From positions 310,001-374,000 of the forward strand of contig CAOLHI010001298.1 of assembly GCA_948474755.1 (NCBI GenBank): DNA of 64,000 nucleotides. The letters are read 5' to 3'. Below are positions 38,253 to 48,548 of this stretch, piece by piece. How positions within the stretch are numbered: the stretch's first letter is position 1; every line of letters begins with the position of its first letter. The notes beneath the pieces are model-generated. The model had not been told where the DNA came from and did not search any database. It saw only the letters and a list, made by a program, of their open reading frames with translations. This DNA comes from Ctenosaura bakeri (lineage: Eukaryota > Chordata > Lepidosauria > Squamata > Iguanidae). The position numbers were made by a program, and so were the translations under genes.

Positions 38253-38446
38253 TGTTCTTTTGACTTGAGTCTAGTTGCATAATGAGATGCAACATTATTC
38301 ATACTTGTCCTTTGCTCTGCCCCAATAGCTGGTTGAGTGACTTCCCACCTGAAAGTTTCATCTCTTAGAATTATCTCTTGTTTCATTTTTGCTTGTTTCA
38401 TCATAGAGTCTTCAAGTTAAAAGATGTGTGCTATGTCTTTTAAAAA

Positions 38447-39090
38447 ATGATATATTCAAGGGAAAAGGCATGTACTGTTATAACTGAAGCCCCTGTCAGA
38501 GCTGCTGATGACGAGCAGCAGCTGTTAGTCCCTGTGGCTCTGGCTGGAGATGACTCCTGCAGCTCAAGAGCTCCCCCTGCTGCCATGGACCAAGCAGGTG
38601 CGGACGTCCCTCTGCCTGCTCCTTTAGGGCAACAGGGATCTGATTCTGTGCCTGCTCCTTTGGAGCAACAGAGATCTGATTCTAAAGAGGCTCTGGAGCC
38701 TGGTTCAATAAACCCCCAATCAAGGCAGAGACTCAAGAGGGCTGTGCAAATGGAGGCTTCCTTGGCTAAGTTTAAGACCGGACATACCTGTGCCTGGGGC
38801 TATATAACTGCCTGCCTGGAAGGTTCCCTTTGCTTGTGGCAAACTTCTTACAAGCCTTCCTCTTGCCTGTACCTTGCTCCCAGCACCCAGTTCCTGCTAC
38901 CTTGAATTGATCTCTGGACTCTTGACCCTTGGCTTTGGAACTCTGACTACGGCTTCGCTTGGTGTTCTGGTAAATGAACTTCCTTGAGTAAGTGCTTGCT
39001 TGTCTCCTTCCGGCTGGATTTTGTTGGCTCTCCTGCTCTCTTCTCTGGGCTGGCTTGCTGCCCAGGTCTCTGACCTTGACATGTACTATT
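38447..39090 (+). repeat. Unidentified repeat-like unit with a 152-codon frame
   Basis: The open frame 38447-38905 is Ala, Ser and Gln rich and contains a 12-residue tandem repeat (PAPLGQQGSDSV then PAPLEQQRSDSK; 36 nt period at 38615 and 38651). A TATATAA near 38802 and an AATAAA near 38705 suggest an LTR or other retroelement border. No domain is recognised. It could be a repeat-derived frame or a chance ORF. Confidence 0.35.
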
Positions 39091-39519
39091 TGAGAGACAG
39101 AAGTCTCCTGGTTATTTGCATGACTTGTTAGGTTCTGGTTATTGCTTCTCTTTTGACTAAATACTCAGGAGATACACTCAGTATGGTAGATACAATTGAT
39201 CCCTTAATGGTAGATGATCCAATTGACCTTGGAGTATGTTGCAGTAGGTCTTTTCTGGAGGGAATTATAGTTCTCTTAAAGGGAGTCTTTCAGTTATGTA
39301 TTTTAGGTAATGTTGGACCCAAACTTATTGTCCTCCTTTCAAATGTCAATGTAAAATGTGAATTTAGCCATTGTGATATGTACACTGGTGACCCCTAAAT
39401 GAAATCTGTAAATTACTGCAGTTTAGATTATTGTCACAAACATTATCCAAGAATAAATCCCATCGAAACAAATGGTAAACCATTGGTTGAAATGTAAATT
39501 ATTGGTTGAAATGTAAAGT
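39091..39519. other. Unassigned; short tandem repeat at end
   Basis: ATTGGTTGAAATGTAAA occurs twice in tandem near 39482-39518. Nothing else seen. Confidence 0.4.
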
Positions 39520-39728
39520 TGAGGCTTTCACAGCTGGAATCCATAGGTTGTTGTGGGTTTTCTGGGTTTTGAGGCCATGTGCTATCAGTATTTTCTCCTG
39601 ACATTTCACCTGCATCTGTAGCTGGCATCTTCAGATCTTCTGAAGATGCCAGCCACAGATGCAGGTGAAACGTCAGGAGAAAATACTAATAGAACACGGC
39701 CTCAAAACCTGGAAAACCCACAACAACT
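39520..39728. mobile_element. Near-perfect palindromic MITE
   Basis: Left arm TTGTTGTGGGTTTTCTGGG ... ATCTTCAGATC and right arm GAAGATGCCAGCCACAGATG ... CCCACAACAAC are about 90 bp inverted copies with few mismatches. The repeat probably includes the preceding GAGGCTTTCACAGCTGGAAT. The superfamily is not certain. Confidence 0.65.
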
Positions 39729-40112
39729 TCTTGGTTGAAAATCAATTCTCATTTCAGTGCTTTCAATGGTAATTAAGCAGGATCAACCTTTGCTAGATTT
39801 TCTCCACTTGTTTTTTTTAAAAATTTTTGAGTGGACTGATACTTGTGAATGTATGTATAGCTCTTGTACCTGCAGAACTCTATAAAACTATAACATCAGT
39901 GATGTATTCATCATTGATTTCTTCACAATAATGCTAAATTTGCATGACATTCTGATTCAGTGATATTAAAAACTGGGTGAACAGAATATATCAGCATTCT
40001 ACGTTTTCAAGTTCCTATTGTGATTGAAAGAATAATTCATTTAGAATGTCAGCAAGTGAATGATGTGCCCTTACTTACCTCTTCTCTCTCTCTCTTTCTT
40101 TTATTATTTCAG
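39729..40112. other. Unassigned spacer
   Basis: AT-rich. It ends in the polypyrimidine tract CTTCTCTCTCTCTCTTTC, which could serve the candidate acceptor at 40111. Confidence 0.4.
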
Positions 40113-40197
40113 GCTGGGTTTCCCTATGATGATCATGACCTGTATCATTGGAATGTGCTATCTTCTTGTTGCTCATGTCGTTCTGGGTTGGACCTAA
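40113..40197 (+). CDS. Candidate terminal exon, transmembrane-like, unidentified
   Basis: A strong acceptor (long CT tract, then TTATTATTTCAG ending at 40112) is followed in one frame (from 40114) by 27 codons and a TAA at 40195-40197. The encoded segment is almost wholly hydrophobic (Met, Ile, Leu, Val, Cys, with [15 protein letters not shown] in its core), consistent with a C-terminal membrane anchor. A polyadenylation-like ATTAAA lies at 40261. I do not recognise the gene, and no upstream exon was found in this window. A short hydrophobic frame can arise by chance. Confidence 0.25.
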
Positions 40198-43100
40198 GAA
40201 TGTGTCTATTGATACCGAAGACAAAATTCAATTTCTTTCCCTTTCAGTCTCTATTGTATTATTAAAATGTATAAAAACGACAAGCAATTTGAACAAAAGA
40301 AATCCTCAACACTCCGGTTCAGTTCTCTGTTATAAGCATGGGAATTCTTCTCTGCCTGTGGCCAAGATCCTGCTCAGCAGCTGTGTGGCATAGAATTATG
40401 CAAGTATAGTTGTGCAGGTATTAGGATGAATAGCACCATTGTGCAAAAACTGTGGCAGGTGCATATGGGGCTTTGTCTAGTAGCAAGATTGTTGGACTGC
40501 ACTGAGAACTGCCCTTGTGCAACAGCCTAAAAGCACAACCACTTGTGTAGTGGTATTTTGCAACCACAAGCCACCAACAGGATTCTGTTTCTTGTGTGAT
40601 GTTTCTGTTCATTTCAGCAGAGAAAGTCCATTTTCTTTACTTACTGAAATAACCAGGGATCACTGTAACCAGGGATCACTGTGAATGCAGTTTAATTACT
40701 GGCAGCTAAATCACTGGGACATATGATCCAAAGAACCACATAGTGCAATTTTTTGATGGGTTGTATTATTTTGGATTACAGGAGGAGAAATTATCATTTG
40801 AGTGCTATATACTTTAGAAGCTAGCTTATTAAAGCAAAAATTAGATTAGAATCCATCTCTTTGATATATTAAATTTTGTGTGTACAGCAGACTAAACAGG
40901 TACAGCTGAGTAAAAGTGATGCTATGTGATTGTTTGGATAAGGTGCCGTAGCCTCTGTCAATGTCCATATGTTCTTTCACCAGCCTACTTAACTGAATAT
41001 TGTGATTTAGGCTTCCAAGTGGTCTTGCTAAGATATTGATCAAGACTGAGCCAATTTTTTTCCAGGTGTACTTTTTGGTTCAAAACTAGTAATTTTGCTG
41101 AGGGTGACATTTCCTGTAGGCTGTTTTATTCCTCTTTTGTTGATGGTTTACTGGACTTTAACTATTTCATCTTTCTGTGAGATCCCAGACAATCATAGAT
41201 CACACTTTGACATCACATTACTAAGTATGATTTGGAAGTCCATATTGTGGTAGTATCTTTATTAAGTCAACTATAAAGGCACAGAAGTCCCAGTTTCTAT
41301 GTGCCCTTCTCATTGGCTATAATATGGACTTCACAACTTGATTTTTTTCTCACACAGGTATTGGCTATTTGCAGACATCATCAACCAAAAATGAAGCCCA
41401 TTAAGAGTGAGGCAGAGGTCTTGTGGGCAATCAGGTATCACTCTAACAAAATCAATACTTATGCAATATCCTCTTGAAATGAGCCCCCCAAGGAGGGAGG
41501 ATTCTTTTAATTCTGACAAAGATTTTTGTAAAAAGGTGCCCATGTTTGGCTCAACTATTGTGAATATTTAAATACATGCTAATTGAAACATTAATATAAC
41601 AAGGGAATATATTTCTTGTCCTGAAAGCATGTATTGATATGGTTTGCATGAAAAGGTGAAAAACCTGCTTTCTAATGGCAAATATTCAGTAATTTCTCAG
41701 TGGGGCCTCCTTTATCTTTCTCAATATATTTAGCTATTTATATTAAAGCACCTGATATTCAGCCTCTGCTTGCAGTAGTGGGTAGATAAATACTCAAGCT
41801 ATGCCTAATGAAAGAAACATCATTGTCTTTTCTTAAAACAAACCTATTCAAAGGAGGACTTGAAATGGAAACAATTATCCTTTTTAATCTGGCTCACAGG
41901 TTTCTACAAATAAATATTTCCTGGGAAATGCAAATGATTACTCTACACTTAGATAGGTTTAGATAAATAAAATGAGGGATGTTTTGGATAATTAGTCTCT
42001 CAGATAAATATCAGAGCTATTTACTTAACTCAACATGGAGGATAAAGCGATTTCAATATTTTTGTCTATCAAGGACACGTACACACACTTGTCTTTGCTG
42101 TTGTTAATCATGGTAGATGAAGAATGAGAAAGATAAATTAATTTTTCACTTTATCGGTGTATTCATACAGGAAATGCAATCACAAATACAGAACTCGTGT
42201 CTGTGTGTGTTGTGTGTGTGTGAGACAGAGGAGGGGAGCGTAAGTGTGAGCGAAACAGACAGAGCATTATAGAGAGAGTGAGTACAGCTTGCAAAAGGTT
42301 GTGCTCTTACAAGTACTTCTTGGAATTCAGGAAGTGTTGGCTTTTCTTTTGCCATGATGTAAGGAACCAGTTGGTACTTCAGTAGTTCCAACTCACCACA
42401 GAATAATCTATCATTGCCTTAAAATGCACTGTGCCTCTTCAGCCGCAACATAGTCAAAATAAACCACTACTTTGCCTTTATGTGCAAGCATATTGCACTT
42501 CTTATGTAGCTGTTCTATCACTTGTACCATAAGTTGAAAACATAAGATGTCTGCCTCTTAAAGGCAAAGAATGCACTATCATGGTTTCAGCTACTGAGAA
42601 TTCCATTTATTATTCCATTTTATGTTTGTTAAACCATTAAACAAGTGAGACACCTCCAGATAGAACTTAAATACTTCTGTCCACTAGTATCTTTTACTAC
42701 AATGTTGTACCAAATACTTAGTAGCTGTTAGAACAGATCAGGTAATTTACTATGGTTGGATTTAGATTTAGTCATACAGAGACTTATGCTAATCTGAAAG
42801 ACATAGCCATGATTTCAACAGTGAAATCATAACTAAAAATGATAAAGAATGGATCCAATTCACTGTGTGTGAATTTTTTCTATTATGATTTCATCTAGTT
42901 GTTCATTTTGTTCCTAGATTCTTAGACTGACTGAAAACATGATTCACCCTTGTAACCTAACTGACCAAAATATTTTATTGGACCTGACACCATTCAGTGC
43001 TTTTAAAATGTGGAATATTCTATTTCTAGGTAATTAAAAATGAAACAACAACAACAACAAAAAAAAAAAAACGGAACCTAGTGGAGATACAATCAGTATT

Positions 43101-43353
43101 ACTTTACACTGCCCCCTTTCAGGTAGTGGGCAACACCCATCTATAGGTGGCATATGAGTGCCACTCCTCTTCTTGTGGGCCCAGGACTCATGTAAACGTA
43201 ATTATTTTCGTGCTGAACAGGTTGAATTGCATACTTTATTTTTGAATTTGTCGTTTTTGTAGCTATTTCTTCAGAACTAGAAGTGAACTTTTGGTCAAAT
43301 AAAACACATACTCACATACACACAGTTTTGGTGGGTGTGCAATGTAAAGCTGG
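40198..43353. other. Unassigned 3.2 kb region
   Basis: AT-rich. It contains a tandem copy of AACCAGGGATCACTGT near 40650-40683, a GT run near 42200-42222 and an ACAACA/poly-A tract near 43045. No gene supported. Confidence 0.4.
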
Positions 43354-43555
43354 GGCCCTTTCACATTATACAATTATAGTGCTATGATTCCACTTTAATT
43401 GCCATGGCCTCCTCCTATGGAATTCTGAGATTTGCAGTTTGGGGGAGGGTATTCAGAATTCTCAGCCAGAGAGGTCCTCTAGTCCTCACCAAACTACGGA
43501 ATTTAATAGGATGTTGGCAAGGCAGTTGAAGTGGAATCATAGTGCTATAGGCTGG
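43354..43555. mobile_element. Harbinger-like MITE, degraded
   Basis: GGGGCCCTTTCACATTATAC and the inner CTATGGAATTCTGAGATTTG / AATTCTCAGCCAGAGAGG segments are collinear with the MITE at 18369. The right terminus is eroded. Confidence 0.6.
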
Positions 43556-44101
43556 AATTCATTAAGGCAGTTACAAATGCATAACCTAGAATCATACATT
43601 CATGACTGGTTCATATTTGCAATCTCTGTGTATTCACAACTTTAGGGAATACGTAGGGATCATGAAAATCCCCCAGTGAACACTTAGCAGGGAGCAGCTG
43701 CTGTGAGCAACAGAAGTTTATTTCCCTGTTGACTGAGAAGCAGATGACTGATATTTTGGCCACTCTTTCCTACAAACTCTGTGTGAAGGGGAATTGTGAC
43801 AAGGTTCCTCCTTCTGTCTGTCACAATGGACATCACTCATAGGAGGCAGTGGGAACATCAGTCAGCTGCTTCATGACTGACATGGGAACTCCCCCCCCCA
43901 TTACTTGCAGTAGCTGCTGTCTGGCAAGTGGAGATGGGCATAGGTGAGCTAGCAGACATTACTTAGCTATATAACCAGGGTGGTTACATAGCCAGGTAGC
44001 TGATAGAGAATTTTGACCATAGCGTTTGGTGGGGCACAACGAACTGCTGGATATATCAGAGTAGCCTATCTTTATCTTCCTTGGTCTCTCTATGAAACTC
44101 A

Positions 44102-44517
44102 GGCCATTTCTTTATGGTGTCGCAGTCCCACTATGGGACAGGATGGCAGTGGTCTGCAGGTCATGCTTTTGCACGACGTTGTTGCGGTCCCACTGCCATC
44201 CCATCTCCATGTATTGCAATACTGGGATATTTGTTTAATGGATTAATCCATTGAGGGCCTGTAATTGCGCAACACTCCCGTACATACCTACCATGAAGAA
44301 GGGCAGGAAGTGTGATGGAGGCACTTCTTTCCCCAGTGCAGCAATGGAAAGAGCCTGGCTGCACTGTGGAAAGCAGACACATGTCAGCCATGCTCTCTTC
44401 TGCAGGGAGCTCGTTAGGTGTGGAGGGAAACATTCCTGTCATCCTCCCTTCCCAGCAAACGTGCTGCTGGGATTGCAATGGGATGACATGGGAGAGTATC
44501 GTTGTGTGGAAATGGTG
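44102..44517. mobile_element. PIF/Harbinger-like non-autonomous element
   Basis: GGCCATTTCTTTATGG on the left and GTTGTGTGGAAATGGTG on the right. TCA lies directly on both sides (44099-44101 and 44518-44520), a 3 bp target duplication. The interior carries CAGTGCAGCAATGGAAAG and TGGCTGCACTGTGGAAAG-type motifs shared with 7678 and 61783. No transposase. Confidence 0.7.
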
Positions 44518-44520
44518 TCA

Positions 44521-45607
44521 GTATAAGCAGGGTATGGGAAAAGAGGATGTTGTTCAAGTTGCCTTATTATCAGCAGTTATATGAAGCAAATAAAAAACAG
44601 GTAGCTTCCTTACCAAGAGCTTAATATTCTAATAAATGTTAGCCTGACTAGCTCAAAAGGCCACTGTGTCCTATGTATTTTTTCTTACTTTTTAAAAAAT
44701 TACACAGTATTTCTTTCCACCCACTGATTTCCATTATAGCCATCATTAAAATGTCACCATAGATGAAAAGTCTCATAACAATACAGTGTGTGTGTGGGTT
44801 TTTTTTTTTTTTTGCTTCTTCTCTCTTTTATTCTTTCTACCACACCAATAACACTAGTATCTCCTTTTGTTTTTTGGCTGAAAAGAGAGAATGAAACAAG
44901 TTGACCAGAAAATTAAGTTTTCCATTCAAATACATGTAACTCTATTATTTTTAACAGCAGCCATGATGCTTATTCAAAGTATGGTTAAACTCTGTTGCAT
45001 TACTTTACTATATTCTACTGTGTTAAACTTGGAGAAATAAACTTTTCATAAGATGTGAACCCAGAGTTTTCTCTTAGAATTTTTGCTCTATCAGGTACAC
45101 CCTCCCCCCGAATTTTAAACTTTTGTTTAGCTGTTAAATAGCTGGTAGAGCATAAATATCTGCTAATATATTCTTCCTGCAGCTCAGCACAGCTTCATGG
45201 TGTTGGGATGTCTTGCAACTGTATAACTATAACTGTAACATGATGAATGTAATTGTAACATTAGGAAAGTTATGGTGAAAAAGGTATGGTTCTTCCAGAC
45301 TGAAGGCCTTATACTTGTTTGTCTGAATCTGTTTGGATTTTCTGGGAATTGCTGTGTTGGTTACCTAGGCTGCTAAAGTTGCAAAGTTGACTTTACCAAC
45401 AGTCAACATAAATATTGTCCTTAAGTATCCTTAAGCCTTGATCTATCAGGAAAGTAACAAGGGAACAAGTTGCGGCTTTATGCTAATATTTGCTCTAGTA
45501 ATGCAGATAGCACAGATAAATCCCTTGTGCTCAGCAGCATAGCTTACATAGATCTTGAATCAATCTAGGCACATGCTGATAACAAACTTACATCTTTGTT
45601 AGAATTA
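44521..45607. other. Unassigned region
   Basis: AT-rich with a T-homopolymer near 44801. No gene supported. Confidence 0.4.
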
Positions 45608-46025
45608 CAGTGCACCCTCCACTCTCTTGGGCTTAGGGACATAAGACCCCCCCTGCAAAAGTGGAAGAAATGCAAATAAAAAATAAAAATCATGAACACT
45701 TTTTTTTTTTAAAGAAACTGAAAACACTTCTTTAGGATTATCTAGGTCCTCTAGCACAATTCTATGGTCCATTTCCAATGAAAGTGGGCCATAGAGTCAC
45801 GCTGGAGGATCTAGCAATATCTATAGTAGTGTTCCCTCTAGGAATCTCTAGATTCTCCAGCAGAATCTTTCAGCAGAAGCGGACCATAGAGTTGTGCTGG
45901 AGGACCTAGAGTTTCCTAGAAAGAACATATTTTTTTCTGTGACAGGGCAAAATAGAGTATGATTTTTTAAAATCAATAAAATAACCCATAAATAATCAAA
46001 TCCATGAGTGCTGAACCCACAAAAG
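45608..46025. mobile_element. Tigger-like element
   Basis: It starts CAGTGCACCCTCCACTCTC after TA. It shares with 55760-56154 the block AAATAAAAATCATGAACA, the inverted pair TAGGTCCTCTAGC / GCTGGAGGACCTAG, and CTGTGACAGGGCAAAATAG. The right terminus is degraded. Confidence 0.6.
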
Positions 46026-47274
46026 AGGAAGGTATATTGCAAAGTGTTGTACTCTGTCTCTTAATGTGTCCATTTCTTATTTTTATTGTGGTGTTCACAC
46101 TGAATAACAAGCTTCATCAAGAAAGGAATATCTTACCACATGTAGGAGTATGGGTTATCAGTGACCATGTAGTGGCAGTAGCAGAAGTGGAGCAGTTTTC
46201 CAAAAGTAAAATCTGGGACTTTGATGCTCAAAAGGCTTTCTTTGCTTAGCCAATCAGCTAAAAGATCTCACTCCTCCCTCAGTTACCTCATCCAATAAAA
46301 ATAAAGATGTTACCTATAACTCCACCTGTAGTACAGTAGGAGTTGTTACCATTCTACCTGTCTCAGCTAGTGTACCTGTTGAGGTTTATCCACTTGCAAA
46401 TCTGTTGATGTCTTCTGTTCTTATGTACTAATGCTCAGGTGTTTATTCTGGCATTAGGGCATTCATTTGCTTTCATTTTTTCTTCACCTTCAACACTTAT
46501 CTTTATTTATAATTATGTTGGCTCCATGCCCAGAGCTAACATGCATCTATGTCTATAATATGCTGCTACCTAGTGCACATTCATTAACGTATCAAGAGTC
46601 TAAATGAAGCAAAGAGGATTCTAAAAAGCACCCCAGCCTGTTAAAATGGGCAGCAGGGTTTCTCGGCTCTATCTGGCTTTAGTTTTGCATCTGGGGAAAA
46701 GGAAGAAAATTTACCTTCCCAACTTCAGAAGAGCTAAACCTGCAGTTGAATGGTGCTTGGGATCCATTGTATTTTAGGTTAACGTTGACTTTCCTATGAT
46801 TTTTACATTCCTTTTTTTGGGGAATGTAAGTTGTGTCTAAAATTTGGATTGGAAAATGGTCTAGAATTTATTAGAAAAAAAACCCCCTCTCATAATGGCT
46901 AAGCGAGTATTTCTAACCGCTCAAAAAATAACAAGGAAAAGTGAGGAATATCTATGGTTCCAAAACCTGAAAAAGTAACACCATAAATATCATATTATTT
47001 GAAAAATGATACTTTGGAATCTCCCTGTAACTTTCCAAAATTTCACAATATAGGTAATATTTTGAATTGCAGGTATTTGCTTTCATGCTCTGAGCTGCAC
47101 TAATAGGAGTGGGCAGGTCTGGAGCAAAAACATTTTGCTCTTTCTCTCTCAGTCTGTCTCCATCTTTTGCTTGTTCAAAACTCAGCGAACTTGATTACCA
47201 ATATTGGTAAAACTATTGTACCTGGGGTAGAAATTCTTCCAGGTGCCTCCTCCCATCCCAGGACTACACATTTA
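46026..47274. other. Unassigned region
   Basis: AT-rich sequence with no supported gene or repeat. Confidence 0.4.
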
Positions 47275-47560
47275 ATTAAGAGAGTGTGACCCAAGGTGGT
47301 TCACAGAAGAATGAGCTAACCCCCCCCCAAATCTTATAATTAAAATCACAATGGTAAAACATAAACAGTATGATATCATTAAAAAGCATAGAAAAGCTAA
47401 AAAATAAACCCTGCTTGAACAAAAAGGTCTTTGCCTGTTGGTGAAAGGAGAGCAGGAAGGGGGGCAGTCTAGCCTCTTGTGGGAAGGAATTTTAGAAGGT
47501 GGGAACAGCCACAGAGAGGGCTGTCTCCCATGTCCTCTCCAAACAAATCTGTGATGATGA
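47275..47560 (-). mobile_element. L2-like LINE 3' end
   Basis: The minus strand has CTTCCTGCTCTCCTTTCACC, CAAAGACCTTTTTGTTCAAG and CACCTTGGGTCACACTCTC, the L2 3' order. Confidence 0.55.
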
Positions 47561-47867
47561 AGGACCAAGTGATAATGAAATAATTAATTTTTTTATGCTT
47601 AAATGTTATGCTTAAGGCTGCTGTTTCACTGTGCCTAATGACAATTCAGTCCCTGGTAAGGGGCAGTGGATAGGAAAGATTTATTTACATTAATGCATTC
47701 AACATAGATCTGTTTTCTGCATAATACATTCAACCTTTTTTTTTCAAAGAGGCATCTGAGTCACCTGTACCATAAGATGTAGACTTGGGATGCCATTAAC
47801 AAAAGCATTATTAAGAGAAAGAGCCCAAAGGCACTGAGAGAAAGAGGAGACAAAAGGAAGTGGTACA

Positions 47868-48085
47868 GAGCAGTGGTGGAGCTTGGACTGTATGGAGGGG
47901 AGACGGGGCTATGGCGCATGGGGTGTGGCCACTGTGCACAAAGGTGTGGCTGCAGTGCATGGGAGGTGGCCAGGGCATGCAGGGGTGTGGCCAGGGTGCA
48001 CAGGGGCATGGCTATGGGCTGGGACACCCCAAAAACATTGCCGCCTAGGGCGAATTGGCCCTCCCCCACATCCCTGCACGATTGG
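47868..48085. repeat. Minisatellite-like repeat, inverted copy at 60578
   Basis: Begins AGCAGTGGTGGAGCTTGGAC. It has degenerate units around GTGTGGCCAGGGCATGCAGG and ends near CACATCCCTGCACGATTGG. Its reverse complement recurs at 60578-60808. It creates Gly/Trp-rich spurious frames. Confidence 0.6.
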
Positions 48086-48216
48086 TACAGAGAAGGAAAG
48101 AAAGACAGAAAGAAAAAGAAAGAAAGGAACAGAAAGAGCCAGGTGAACAAAAGTATTCTAAACAGCACCAGCATTTAGTAAGGCTACAGTCCAGCAGATG
48201 CAAAAGGAACTTGAAT

Positions 48217-48375
48217 TTCTTCTTCGTGGTCTCTGTGCCTTCATACACTAGGAGCTTTAGCGCCTGCGCGGTAGCGTTCGGAAACTTCTAGAGCTTGTTC
48301 GCTTGGCGGGAACCCCTCCCCCACGCCGGTACTGCGCATGCTCCTCCCGCCGAGCAACGGTCTCTCCTCAGTTCT
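48217..48375 (+). repeat. DIRS left terminal repeat
   Basis: From CATACACTAGG (about 48242) to CAGTTCT (48375) this is the exact reverse complement of the right end (about 54118-54252). The outermost 25 bp (TTCTTCTTCGTGGTC...) differ from the right end and are copied only in the internal complementary region. It contains GCGCCTGCGCGG and CTGCGCATGC, NRF1-like motifs that could belong to the element promoter. Confidence 0.9.
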
Positions 48376-48548
48376 TTCTCGTCCGCCGTCGCGTACGGAA
48401 GGTTCTTTGGTTTGTTCCTCTCACTTTTGTGCTTGGCTTGCTGTTTTCACGGTTTTACGGATTTTTGGACTGTCTCTGACCTCTCTTTCGGACTCCCCCT
48501 TCGGCTTTTGGTCTTTTCGGATTTTCGCAGTTTGGCGTTCTTCGTCTT

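Noticed and set aside
46004..46249. 81-codon hydrophobic frame
   Set aside because: Starts inside the degraded end of a Tigger-like element, with no family match or gene context.
47860..48178. Frames rich in Gly, Trp, His
   Set aside because: Minisatellite-like repeat composition.
48217..48548. CpG island as a host gene promoter
   Set aside because: It is the DIRS terminal repeat and leader, repeated inverted at the other end.
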